Shown: piece by piece, positions 1-8,279 of the stretch
Layout of the letters: every line of letters begins with the position of its first letter
Position numbering within the stretch: position 1 is the first letter of the stretch
From: Roseicyclus sp.
GTDB lineage: Bacteria; Pseudomonadota; Alphaproteobacteria; Rhodobacterales; Rhodobacteraceae
Assembly: GCF_018402035.1 (NCBI RefSeq)
Contig: NZ_JAGYJN010000005.1
Span: 124,001-188,000, forward strand
Direction: 5' to 3'
Length of the DNA: 64,000 nucleotides
Position numbers and translations under genes: made by a program
The notes under the pieces: model-generated
The model's database searches: none
The model's input: only the letters and a program-made list of their open reading frames with translations
Told to the model about the DNA's origin: nothing

Positions 1-2
1 GT

Positions 3-596
3 CCGTTTGATCTAGAGATCGGTGGAACAGCATTTGGTGAGGAGATCCAGTCAGCGTATACGCGCCGCCACAAGCTACGAAAGCATTCAACGCTGAGCGA
101 AGCTCAAGGTGCCATAAAAACAGCGCGGGCATCGGGTGAGATGTTCACATTCACTTTTGTGCGAAACCCTTATGACAGATTATCATCCGCGTTTTCGTTC
201 TTGCGGAGATGGGAGGAGTACAATCCAGAATTACTCAAGATCATGAAGGGTTTTTCTAGTTTCCAAGAATTCATAGCATCTGGGATTTACGCTAAGATAC
301 CCGGCCCTGATGGTATGTTCAGAAATCAATGTGAGTGGCTAAAGATTAATGGAGAAGTTCCAAATCAGATGTATTGCTTTCGCATCGAAGACGCAGAAGA
401 AGCCATCCAAGAGATTAAGTATAAACTCGAAAGGCGCGGCGCAGACATTAGTTTGCTAGGCACCACTCTGCCACACAAAAATAGCTCACAAAGTCAGCGC
501 ATCGAAGATATCGAGTTATCGAGTAAGCAACGATCATTAATTGTAGATCATTATGCTGAAGACTTCAGAAGTTTCGGTTATGTTCCTTTGAAATAG
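3..596 (+). CDS. Sulfotransferase family protein, 5' end outside the window
   Basis: The frame is open from the first bases of the window, so the gene starts upstream; the first internal ATG is at 141. The motif FTFVRNPYDRLSSAF (from residue 3 of that ATG) resembles the 3'-phosphate-binding segment of PAPS-dependent sulfotransferases, and RRHKLRKHSTLSEAQ just before it fits the segment preceding it in carbohydrate sulfotransferases. The family moves sulfate from PAPS to sugars or other acceptors; the acceptor here is unknown. The gene is AT-rich compared with the rest of the window, as is the convergent methyltransferase gene next to it, which suggests acquisition as part of a surface-polysaccharide locus. 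The PAPS 5'-binding P-loop would lie outside the window. Confidence 0.72.
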   Translation, partial: PFDLEIGGTAFGEEIQSAYTRRHKLRKHSTLSEAQGAIKTARASGEMFTFTFVRNPYDRLSSAFSFLRRWEEYNPELLKIMKGFSSFQEFIASGIYAKIPGPDGMFRNQCEWLKINGEVPNQMYCFRIEDAEEAIQEIKYKLERRGADISLLGTTLPHKNSSQSQRIEDIELSSKQRSLIVDHYAEDFRSFGYVPLK

Positions 597-624
597 ATTT
601 TGAAATTGCATACCATTGCACAAT

Positions 625-1626
625 CTAATCATCAGTCAATCGGACACAACTCTCAGGCGTGCGATCTAGCCAAACCTGCCCCCGCAACTTACGTTTCGAA
701 AAATAAGCGACCATCTGGGTGGGCGTTATTTTCTTGTTGTCAATTAACTCATCATTAATTTTCTGAATCCCATCAACGAAATGTGTGTCTTCCTCCACTT
801 TCGATGAATAGTTTGGCCCATATGCCCTGTTGATGAATCTCTCAACTATACCTCCAAAGGCATAGAAGTGTGAATATCCAAATCGTTCATTTATCAATGG
901 AAGTATATCCTGACTTCTCGTCCCCTCAAAACCCCATTTGGAGAAATCAATATTTGGAAATTCCGCAGAATTTTCACCATTTCTACAGTTTAGTTTGTAT
1001 CTTTCAGGCATTTCAGACCAAATTTTATCGACCACAGTTTTTGCTTCAGGCCAACACTGATGGCCATTCTTTCCAATCATGTCGCGAGTCATGAGAAGCC
1101 CATCATCCTTCAAGCTTGCATGGCAAGAATCAAGAAGTTGCTCCAAATTTATAATATGATGAAGCACTTGGTTTGCGATAATGAGATCAAACTTTGACGA
1201 TGCGAACGATTTGTTTACATCAACACTTTTGAAAGAAACAATTTTTGAAACGCCAAGGGAACTTGCCTTATTCTTTGCTTTACTTACAAGTTCATTTGAT
1301 AATTCAAATCCGACGATTTTGACATTTCTTATATTTCTTTCATGAAGCAGTTTCGCCAAGGCATTCTCTACTTCACCATCACCTGAACCAATACTTGCCA
1401 CTGTCACACGTTTATTATTTTCGGCTGCGGCAAGAATTGGATTAAGATAGAACGTATAGCCGCCTGAGTAACCAAGTAACTCTTGAATTCGGGGGGCAAG
1501 ATATTTGGATGACCACCAATTTACAATCTCTGGCAAAGCTGAAAAATTCGCCAGGCCTTCAAAGTGGCGCCTTTCTCCAGACACTCTCTTCTCATAATCC
1601 TTATTTTCACTTACTTGCGTCTCCAT
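625..1626 (-). CDS. Class I SAM-dependent methyltransferase
   Basis: The SAM-binding motif I is VASIGSGDGEVENAL, followed by an acidic strand end (VGFELSNELV) and the motif IV/post-IV segment FDLIIANQVLHHIINLEQLL, the usual order of a class I methyltransferase. The substrate cannot be read from sequence. The frame is open ten codons further to 1656, but those codons are the copied tail of manC read in another frame, and the ATG at 1626 has a purine-rich GAGAGGGTGAGGGG before it, so I start there. AT-rich and convergent with the sulfotransferase gene, it looks like a cargo gene of an acquired polysaccharide-modification segment. Confidence 0.75.
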   Translation of the reverse strand: METQVSENKDYEKRVSGERRHFEGLANFSALPEIVNWWSSKYLAPRIQELLGYSGGYTFYLNPILAAAENNKRVTVASIGSGDGEVENALAKLLHERNIRNVKIVGFELSNELVSKAKNKASSLGVSKIVSFKSVDVNKSFASSKFDLIIANQVLHHIINLEQLLDSCHASLKDDGLLMTRDMIGKNGHQCWPEAKTVVDKIWSEMPERYKLNCRNGENSAEFPNIDFSKWGFEGTRSQDILPLINERFGYSHFYAFGGIVERFINRAYGPNYSSKVEEDTHFVDGIQKINDELIDNKKITPTQMVAYFSKRKLRGQVWLDRTPESCVRLTDD

Positions 1627-1630
1627 CCCC

Positions 1631-1722
1631 TCACCCTCTCCCATATCCATCCTCATACCGCACGATATCGTCCTCGCCCAAATAGCCGCCCGTCTGCACC
1701 TTGATCAGCACCATGGGCAGTT
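1631..1722 (-). pseudogene. Remnant of the manC 3' end (copy A)
   Basis: About 92 bp nearly match the last codons of the intact manC at 2096-2190: roughly the first 70 bp from the stop codon upstream are identical, then scattered differences appear and similarity ends near 1722. Read on the minus strand it encodes KLPMVLIKVQTGGYLGEDD and the same terminal YEDGYGRG-stop as ManC. No start or body of ManC precedes it, so it is a fragment. The methyltransferase start codon follows directly. Confidence 0.85.
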
Positions 1723-1791
1723 TGCCGCGCTGTAGGTCTCGGTCACATACTCCGCGACCTCGGCTGGAAAGGTCATCTCGGGCCGTTTCAT
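1723..1791 (-). pseudogene. Possible 5' remnant of an unknown gene joined to the manC tail
   Basis: On the minus strand an ATG at 1791 opens a short frame reading MKRPEMTFPAEVAEYVTETY, which then runs out of frame into the copied manC tail and stops at 1705. It reads like an ordinary protein N-terminus cut off by the recombination that placed the manC tail here. I recall similar N-termini in methyltransferase-like proteins of polysaccharide loci, but cannot confirm it. It may also be a chance frame. Confidence 0.35.
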
Positions 1792-1851
1792 CTCTACACT
1801 CACACCCCTTACCCCTTACCAAACCCACCCCGAACCCGGTGGTAAACGCGT

Positions 1852-2135
1852 TCCCCCGCCCCGCCCCGCGTGGCGCGGCGTGTAGCTACGCATGCACTAC
1901 GGATAAACGACGGAATGTTGACACCGTTTTCCGACAGGAATCCGCCACCCTCACCCTCTCCCATATCCATCCTCATACCGCACGATGTCGTCCCCCCGCC
2001 GAACCCCGCCCCGCGTGGCGCGGCGCGTATGTACGCATGCTGTACGGATGTACGACGGGGAGTGTACACCGTTCCCGACAGGGATGGGCCGCTCATCACC
2101 CTCTCCCATATCCATCCTCATACCGCACGATATCG
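1852..2135. repeat. Two imperfect tandem copies of about 140 bp containing the manC stop region
   Basis: Units 1852-1991 and 1992-2135 share a GC-rich head (CCCCGCGTGGCGCGGCG), a middle with TACGCATGC, ACGGAT and ACACCGTT segments, and a tail of about 42 bp identical or nearly so to the last codons and stop of manC (1951-1992 and 2096-2135). The right unit's tail is the real manC end. The stretch between the pseudogene remnants and manC holds no other gene that I can support. Confidence 0.75.
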
Positions 2136-3523
2136 TCCTCGCCCAAATAGCCGCCCGTCTGCACCTCGATCAGGACCATTGGCAATTTCCCAGGGTTTTC
2201 AAGCCGATGGGTCACCCCCAGCGGGATGTAGATCGAGCTATTCTCGGACATCAGCCGCGTCTCACCGTCCACCGTCACCCGCGCGGTGCCTTGCACCACC
2301 ACCCAATGCTCGGCCCGATGGTGGTGACTTTGCAAGCTAAGGCTCGCACCTGGATTCACATGAATGCGTTTAACCTGAAACCGCGGACCAAGGGCGAGGC
2401 TTTCGAACCACCCCCAAGGGCGGTGATCCTTGGGAAAGGTCGCGGCCTGTGACGCGCCGTTTTGCTTAAGATGCGCCACCGCCGCGCGCAAATCCTGCGC
2501 CCGGTGCATCGGGGCCACCAGCACCGCATCGGGCATGGCGACCGCGATCATATCCTCTAGCCCCAGCCCGATCAGCACTTGCCCCGGCGCTTCGGCGCGC
2601 AAAAGCGTGTTGGTGCAGTCGATCCCATGCGCCGGGCCGCTCTTGGCGAGCCCCTGCGCATCGGGTTCCATCACGCGCCAGACCGTCTCCCAGCCGCCAA
2701 GGTCGGACCAGCCGCCGTCGAATGGCACCACGCGCAGGTCGCGGCTTTGCTCCATCACCGCGTAGTCGATCGAGATATCGGCCGCCCCCGCCCAAGGCCC
2801 CTCGGCCAGCCGCAAAAAGCCCAGATCGGCGGTGGCTTGGTCCAGCGCAAGGCGCACCGGGTCGATCAGCGCGGGGGCATGGGTTTCAAAGCCCGCGATC
2901 AGCGCATCGGCCCGCGCCAAGAACAGCCCCGCGTTCCACAGGTAGCGCCCATCGGCCAGCATCGCCTCGGCACGCGCGCGGTCGGGTTTCTCGACAAAGC
3001 GGTTGAGCGTGATCGCCCCCCCGCCGTTGTCATCGCCCAGTTCCAGATAGCCGTAACCCGTTTCGGGCCGGTCGGGGCGGATGCCAAAGGTGACGATGGC
3101 CCCTGCCTCGGCCGCTTTGCTCGCCTGTGCGATGGCGCTGCGAAAGGCCGCGATGTCGCCCACCACATGATCGGATGGCGCGATCAAGACCACCGCCCCC
3201 GGATCACCCGCCACGATATGCAACAGCGCCGCCAGAACGGCCGGTGCCGTGTTGCGCGGGGCCGGTTCCAGCAAGACGGCGGCGGGGCTTACCCCGATCT
3301 CGTCAAGTTGCTGGGTCACGATGAAGCGGAAATCATTGCCGGTCACCACAACGGGCGGTGCAAAATCCGGCCCGCTGAGCCGCCGCACCGATGCTTGGAA
3401 CAGGCTTTCCGCCCCAATCAGCGGCGAGAACTGCTTGGGGTAGCTGCGCCGCGACAAGGGCCACAACCGCGTGCCCGACCCGCCGCAGAGCAAAACGGGG
3501 GTGATGTGTTGCGATGTCGCCAT
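2096..3523 (-). CDS. manC: Mannose-1-phosphate guanylyltransferase / mannose-6-phosphate isomerase
   Basis: This bifunctional type II enzyme makes GDP-mannose from mannose-1-phosphate and GTP and can interconvert fructose-6-P and mannose-6-P. The nucleotidyltransferase signature LLCGGSGTRLWPLSRRSYPK is at the N-terminus (about residues 11-30). The C-terminal cupin has RPWGWFESL, then QSHHHRAEHWVVV, the metal-binding isomerase motif. Length 475 aa is normal. It sits downstream of a glycosyltransferase-like gene and upstream of sulfotransferase and methyltransferase genes, so it probably feeds a surface polysaccharide. Its last codons are duplicated twice just downstream. An ATG at 3523 agrees with the family start. 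Confidence 0.93.
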   Translation of the reverse strand: MATSQHITPVLLCGGSGTRLWPLSRRSYPKQFSPLIGAESLFQASVRRLSGPDFAPPVVVTGNDFRFIVTQQLDEIGVSPAAVLLEPAPRNTAPAVLAALLHIVAGDPGAVVLIAPSDHVVGDIAAFRSAIAQASKAAEAGAIVTFGIRPDRPETGYGYLELGDDNGGGAITLNRFVEKPDRARAEAMLADGRYLWNAGLFLARADALIAGFETHAPALIDPVRLALDQATADLGFLRLAEGPWAGAADISIDYAVMEQSRDLRVVPFDGGWSDLGGWETVWRVMEPDAQGLAKSGPAHGIDCTNTLLRAEAPGQVLIGLGLEDMIAVAMPDAVLVAPMHRAQDLRAAVAHLKQNGASQAATFPKDHRPWGWFESLALGPRFQVKRIHVNPGASLSLQSHHHRAEHWVVVQGTARVTVDGETRLMSENSSIYIPLGVTHRLENPGKLPMVLIEVQTGGYLGEDDIVRYEDGYGRG

Positions 3524-3647
3524 GGCATACGCCCCGTACTATTCACGCGCGGCGCATCATCGCCCCGCTCGCCCCGACAAAAGCCGAATTCACGAAAGAT
3601 GTAAACACTTCGCTTTTGCTGATATTCACACGCTTTATATTTTTGCG

Positions 3648-5813
3648 TCACTGGGCGATTGGGCCATAGGGATGCAGGTAGCGGCGCAAGATCTGTTCAG
3701 ATGAAACAGGCGCAATATGCGCCCCAAGCGCGCCTTCAGCATGGCAGCGCGCCGCCGCGCGTGTCAAAAGGCCCGGCCCCGTCTTGAACCAGCGATGCTC
3801 ATTCTCACGCGCCAAACAAGCGTTGATCGCCATCTCAAGCGCCAAGGCGATGACATTATGGCCGGGTGGGGCGATGATCACATCTGTCATCACTGCCCCC
3901 ACCTCATCGCGGAAAAAGCGGGTGGAGCCCTGTTGATCCAGCCAGCGGGCGACATCATCCCCCGGCCATTGCGGCGCGCCCAGCGCAACACCGCCGCGCA
4001 CAAGCAGCAGGCCGTAGCGCAAAAGATCGGCCTTTTGGTCGGGCGCAGTAACCGTGCGATAGGCCAGCGCGCTGCGCGATCCGTGGTGTTTGGCAAACCA
4101 TGCGGCCCCGTCGTCAAGGCTTGCGGCCTCGATGACAAAGCCCGTGCGCTTGGCCCAGGCTGCGACAAGGCGCTGATCATCGACCGCCTCGGGGTCAAGG
4201 CCCGGCCAAACAAGATGGATGATGCGCGGCAGGGCGGGGTTGGGGGATAGATGTTCATCATCACCAAGCGACGCCACCACCGGCCGCGCGCGCAGGAAAT
4301 AATCACCAACCAGCGCTGCGCTTGCCGCTGGGTCATCGACACCGCTCTCCGGCGTCACGGCTGCAAGGATACGCGCCTCGTTCAGCAAAGACCCCAGCCA
4401 TGTGGCGCGCGGTTGGTGGATCAGGGCATGTTCCAGCTTCCCCTCATCGCCGCGCAGCTGCGCCAAGCATGCCTCGGCCGCGGCCAGATCGCCGCACAGC
4501 AGATGGGCCTTGATCATGACGCTCAAGGGCTGAACCTCTTGTGCTATAAGGCAGATATCGCGCAGCAAATCATCGCGCCCCATGCGCAGGGCCGACGTCA
4601 GCCGGTGGCCCATAACTGCGTCTGCATCTTGCGTCGCCCCGATCCGTGCAAGCAGGCGCGGCACAAGTGCCGCCTGTCCCGCGCAATGCAGCGCGTCACA
4701 GGTCAGTTGCATGATCACCGCATCATCCGGCCAGTGCAGGGCGCAAAACCACAGATACCGCGCCGCGTGCGCCCCGCATCCTGCGTAAAGCAAAACGCGC
4801 CCCAGACGCTCTGCCGCCTCTTGGTCGCGCCGCGCGACCGGGCTTTGGCGGATCAGTTCAAGCGCGGCGCGCGGACCATGGCGCAGCAAGCAATGCTCGA
4901 TGGTAAAGGCGCGTTCTTCGGTCACGGACCAAGCGGAGCGATCAAACCCTTTCGCCATCTGATCGGCCAAGGTCAGATCGCCCGCATCAATGGCCTGCGC
5001 CACATCCGCAAGCGCGCGGTACCATGGCACATGGGTCACCGTGATGGTCGGTGCGGGGCTGGCTTGCGCAAGCGCATGGCGGAGCGCTGCGTATTCATCG
5101 CCAAGGCCCGGATCATCCGGCGCTGTTGCACAGACCATGGCGGCATCCGAAATTTGGCCCAAACGCAGATAGGCTTGCGCGGCGCGCAGCCTGATTTCCC
5201 CGTGCGTGGGATGCTGGTCAAGCGCAGCCATAGCCGCCGCAGTTGCACCTGCATCATCGCCATGGGCCAGCCGCGCCTCGATCTGGGCAAGAAGCGCTAG
5301 GGCGTGATTGGGCTGCACCGCCAATAGCGCATTGCAAAGTGGCGCGGCATCACCCACCCGTTGCGCGCTGCGCAACAGGCCGATCGCATAGGCGAGTTCG
5401 TCAACCTCGGTCGGGATCTGACCCAGCGGATCAAGAAAGGCGATGGCCGCCGCCGCCCCCTCGGCCTGTTCGACGGCCTCGGCCGTCTTGCGCCGGATCA
5501 GCGCCGCATCGGGCAGATGCAGCATCGCGGCGCGCCCGGCGTCAACGGCGGCATGCGCATCACCACGCGCCAACGCCAGCTCGATCAAGCCGATCCATGC
5601 CCAGAAATGCTGCGGCGTCTCAGACACGATATCGCGATAGAGGTCTTCGGCCATGGCGCTGTGATTGGTTTGGGCAAGGCCACCGGCCACGCCGAAACGC
5701 AACGCGGCAAGCCAGCCCTCCTCGCCCTTGGCGCGCCCGAGCCATTGGGCAAGATCGACAAGGGCCGTTGCGACCTCGGCCAAATCCGCCTTGCCATCGT
5801 CACCATTTTCCAC
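3648..5813 (-). CDS. TPR protein with C-terminal glycosyltransferase-like (Gly_transf_sug) domain
   Basis: The 721-aa protein has an alanine-rich helical-repeat body (about residues 30-500) with TPR-like spacing, e.g. AEDLYRDIVSETPQHFWAWI. A tail from about residue 530 begins PRIIHLVWPGLDPEAVDDQ and continues DLLRYGLLLVRGGVALGA, the pattern of OCH1-like sugar transferases. In active members the last segment ends in a DxD metal site (GGVYLDLD); here it reads GGVALGA, so the DxD is missing. It may be inactive, or use a different carboxylate. I chose the GTG at 5813, which follows AAGGGG at good spacing. It lies between nit and manC on the same strand. Confidence 0.65.
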   Translation of the reverse strand: MENGDDGKADLAEVATALVDLAQWLGRAKGEEGWLAALRFGVAGGLAQTNHSAMAEDLYRDIVSETPQHFWAWIGLIELALARGDAHAAVDAGRAAMLHLPDAALIRRKTAEAVEQAEGAAAAIAFLDPLGQIPTEVDELAYAIGLLRSAQRVGDAAPLCNALLAVQPNHALALLAQIEARLAHGDDAGATAAAMAALDQHPTHGEIRLRAAQAYLRLGQISDAAMVCATAPDDPGLGDEYAALRHALAQASPAPTITVTHVPWYRALADVAQAIDAGDLTLADQMAKGFDRSAWSVTEERAFTIEHCLLRHGPRAALELIRQSPVARRDQEAAERLGRVLLYAGCGAHAARYLWFCALHWPDDAVIMQLTCDALHCAGQAALVPRLLARIGATQDADAVMGHRLTSALRMGRDDLLRDICLIAQEVQPLSVMIKAHLLCGDLAAAEACLAQLRGDEGKLEHALIHQPRATWLGSLLNEARILAAVTPESGVDDPAASAALVGDYFLRARPVVASLGDDEHLSPNPALPRIIHLVWPGLDPEAVDDQRLVAAWAKRTGFVIEAASLDDGAAWFAKHHGSRSALAYRTVTAPDQKADLLRYGLLLVRGGVALGAPQWPGDDVARWLDQQGSTRFFRDEVGAVMTDVIIAPPGHNVIALALEMAINACLARENEHRWFKTGPGLLTRAAARCHAEGALGAHIAPVSSEQILRRYLHPYGPIAQ

Positions 5814-5876
5814 AGCGTTACCCCTTACTCGGTAGGGATAGTGCCGTCATACGTGCAGGCGATCAATCGCCGCTTT

Positions 5877-6725
5877 TCAACCGATCTGCGCGGGGTCGAA
5901 CCAATCGGGTGGGCGCACGCCCCATGCGGGGATCTGCGCCCTTGCCCGCGCCACAGCACCCAGATCAAGGTCGATCAGCCGGATCGCGGGCGCACCCTCG
6001 CCCAGATCGGCCAGCACCTCACCCCAAGGGCCAACAGCCAGCGCATGGCCATAGGTTTGGCGCCCATCGGCGTGATGGCCTGCTTGGGCGGCGGCCAAAA
6101 CGAAGGCGCCGGTTTCAATCGCGCGGGCGCGCAAGAGCACCTCCCAATGGGCTTGTCCGGTCGGCACGGTGAAGGCCGAGGGGATGAACATCAGTACCGC
6201 GCCCGCCTGAGCATAGGCGCGGTAGAGATAGGGGAAACGCAGGTCGTAGCAGATCGACAGCCCGAATGGGCCCCAAGGGGTTTGGGCGAGGGTCGCGCGG
6301 GTTCCCGGCGCGAAGCGTTTGGATTCGCCGATGGGGGCTTGGCCCTCCAGCGCCACATCGAAAAGGTGGATCTTGTCGTATTCGGCTACGATCCCGCCCG
6401 TGGCATCGATCAAGGTGGCGTGGTTCAGAAACCGCCCATCGGGGCCGCGCACAGGCGTTGATCCGGTATGAATCCATAGCCCATGCCGGGCCGCCAGGTC
6501 GCGACAAGCGGCGATGAAGGGGTCATCTTCGGCCGCCACGACCTGTTTCGCCGATGTCTCGGGGTTGCGGTTCATGAGCCCCGCCACCTCGGGCAGGGCC
6601 AAAAGCTCTGCGCCGCCTGCCGCCGCCTCGGCGGCCAATGCGCTGACGGTCGCGATATTGGCCTCATGCGTGTCGGCCGAACACATCTGGGCTAAGGCAA
6701 CGCGCAAGGTGGGGCTTTGGGTCAT
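5877..6725 (-). CDS. Carbon-nitrogen hydrolase, Nit1/Nit2-like amidase
   Basis: A 282-aa nitrilase-superfamily protein with a complete Glu-Lys-Cys triad: E46 in [10 protein letters not shown]118 in AEYDKIHLF and C159 in SICYDLRFP. The last motif is typical of the Nit branch that hydrolyses deaminated glutathione or similar omega-amides rather than nitriles; the exact substrate is inferred. The start at 6725 overlaps the glpK stop in an ATGA, which indicates translational coupling and excludes the longer open frame that runs into glpK. Cytoplasmic. Confidence 0.88.
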   Translation of the reverse strand: MTQSPTLRVALAQMCSADTHEANIATVSALAAEAAAGGAELLALPEVAGLMNRNPETSAKQVVAAEDDPFIAACRDLAARHGLWIHTGSTPVRGPDGRFLNHATLIDATGGIVAEYDKIHLFDVALEGQAPIGESKRFAPGTRATLAQTPWGPFGLSICYDLRFPYLYRAYAQAGAVLMFIPSAFTVPTGQAHWEVLLRARAIETGAFVLAAAQAGHHADGRQTYGHALAVGPWGEVLADLGEGAPAIRLIDLDLGAVARARAQIPAWGVRPPDWFDPAQIG

Positions 6726-8224
6726 GGGCGGCTCAACGTGCGGGAGACAGCGTCTTTCCAACCGGCATAGCGGCTTTCGCGGGTCTTGGCCTCCATCCCC
6801 GGCGCGAAATTGCGATCCAGCGCCCAAATGGCGGCAAAGCCCGCCGCATCGGGATAAACCCCCGCGCGCATCCCCGCCAACCACGCCGCGCCAAGGGCGG
6901 TCGTCTCCAGCACCTTCGGGCGATCGACAGGGGCGCCAAGGATGTCGGCCAGAAACTGCATCGTCCAATCCGACGCGCTCATCCCCCCATCAACGCGCAG
7001 GGTGGCGGCATCCAGCGCGCGCCCTGTCTCGGCCTGCCAATCAGCGGCCATCGCCTCCCACAGGTCGCGGGTCTGGTGGCCCACGCTTTCAAGGGCGGCG
7101 CGGGCGAATTCGGCGGGGCCGGAATTGCGGGCAAGGCCAAAGATCGCGCCGCGACAGTCGGGGTCCCAATAGGGTGCACCAAGCCCGGTGAAGGCGGGCA
7201 CAAGGTAAAGCTCTTGGGTGGGGTCGGCGGCTTCCGCCAAGCCTTGCGTCTGGGGCACATGATCGATGATCCCCAGCCCGTCGCGCAGCCATTGCACCAC
7301 GGCGCCTGCGATGAAGATCGACCCCTCCAGCGCATAGGTGGGTTTTCCATCGAGCTGATAGGCGATGGTCCCCAGCATCCTGTTCTGTGAGCGGACCAGC
7401 GTCTCACCGGTATTGAGCAGCGCGAAACAGCCCGTGCCATAGGTCGATTTAATCATGCCGGGCTGGAAACAGGCCTGCCCGATGGTGGCGGCCTGTTGAT
7501 CGCCCGCCACGCCCAGAATGGGGATCGCGCCGCCCAGAAGCGCGGGCTCGGTCATGCCGTAATTGGCGGCGCAATCGCGCACCTCGGGCAGGAGCGCCAT
7601 GGGGATATCCAGCAGCGCGCAGATCTCCGCATCCCAGCAGCCCTCGCGGATATTATACAAGATCGTGCGTGAGGCGTTGGTGGCATCGGTCGCATGCACG
7701 GCACCAACTGTCAGCTTCCAGATCAGCCAGCTGTCGATGGTGCCAAAGGCCAGCTCGCCCGCCTCTGCCCGGGCGCGCGCACCTGCGATGTGATCCAAAA
7801 GCCAAGCCAGCTTGGTGCCCGAGAAATAGGGGTCGAGCAAAAGCCCGGTCTTTTCCTGCATCATCGCCTCGTGCCCCTCGGCCTTGAGGCGCGCGCAAAG
7901 ATCGGCGGTGCGGCGATCTTGCCAGACAATGGCGTTATGCAAGGGTTTGCCCGTGGCGCGATCCCACAGCACGACAGTTTCGCGCTGGTTGGTGATGCCG
8001 ATGGCCGCGATATCGCGGGCGCTCAGCCCACCCTTGGCCATCGCCGCACGACAGGTGGCCAAGACGGATCGCCAGATGTCTTCAGGGTCATGTTCGACCC
8101 AGCCCGAGGCCGGGTAGATCTGCGGGAATTCTTCTTGCGACGATGCGCCGGGGGCAAGGGAGGCGTCGAACAAGATCGCCCGGCTTGATGTTGTGCCTTG
8201 ATCAATGGCCAGAATATGCGTCAT
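6722..8224 (-). CDS. glpK: Glycerol kinase
   Basis: Phosphorylates glycerol to glycerol-3-phosphate with ATP. The N-terminal FGGY-kinase ATP loop [15 protein letters not shown] and the motif [14 protein letters not shown] are intact, and the C-terminal [20 protein letters not shown] and [20 protein letters not shown] segments fit the family. The length, 500 aa, is standard. It lies 55 bp downstream of glpD on the same strand, with glpR divergent beyond glpD, so it is probably under GlpR control. No glycerol facilitator or glp ABC transporter is in this window. Confidence 0.96.
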   Translation of the reverse strand: MTHILAIDQGTTSSRAILFDASLAPGASSQEEFPQIYPASGWVEHDPEDIWRSVLATCRAAMAKGGLSARDIAAIGITNQRETVVLWDRATGKPLHNAIVWQDRRTADLCARLKAEGHEAMMQEKTGLLLDPYFSGTKLAWLLDHIAGARARAEAGELAFGTIDSWLIWKLTVGAVHATDATNASRTILYNIREGCWDAEICALLDIPMALLPEVRDCAANYGMTEPALLGGAIPILGVAGDQQAATIGQACFQPGMIKSTYGTGCFALLNTGETLVRSQNRMLGTIAYQLDGKPTYALEGSIFIAGAVVQWLRDGLGIIDHVPQTQGLAEAADPTQELYLVPAFTGLGAPYWDPDCRGAIFGLARNSGPAEFARAALESVGHQTRDLWEAMAADWQAETGRALDAATLRVDGGMSASDWTMQFLADILGAPVDRPKVLETTALGAAWLAGMRAGVYPDAAGFAAIWALDRNFAPGMEAKTRESRYAGWKDAVSRTLSRP

Positions 8225-8279
8225 CGCCGCCCCTTCCCTTTGTCGCCGCTAGCCTATCGCGTGGCGCGCGACCTGCAAG

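Noticed and set aside
5243..6461. Long plus-strand open frames of 309 and 366 aa opposite the TPR and nitrilase genes.
   Set aside because: Antisense shadows caused by high GC; low-complexity Arg/Pro composition and no homology, while the opposite frames carry clear motifs.
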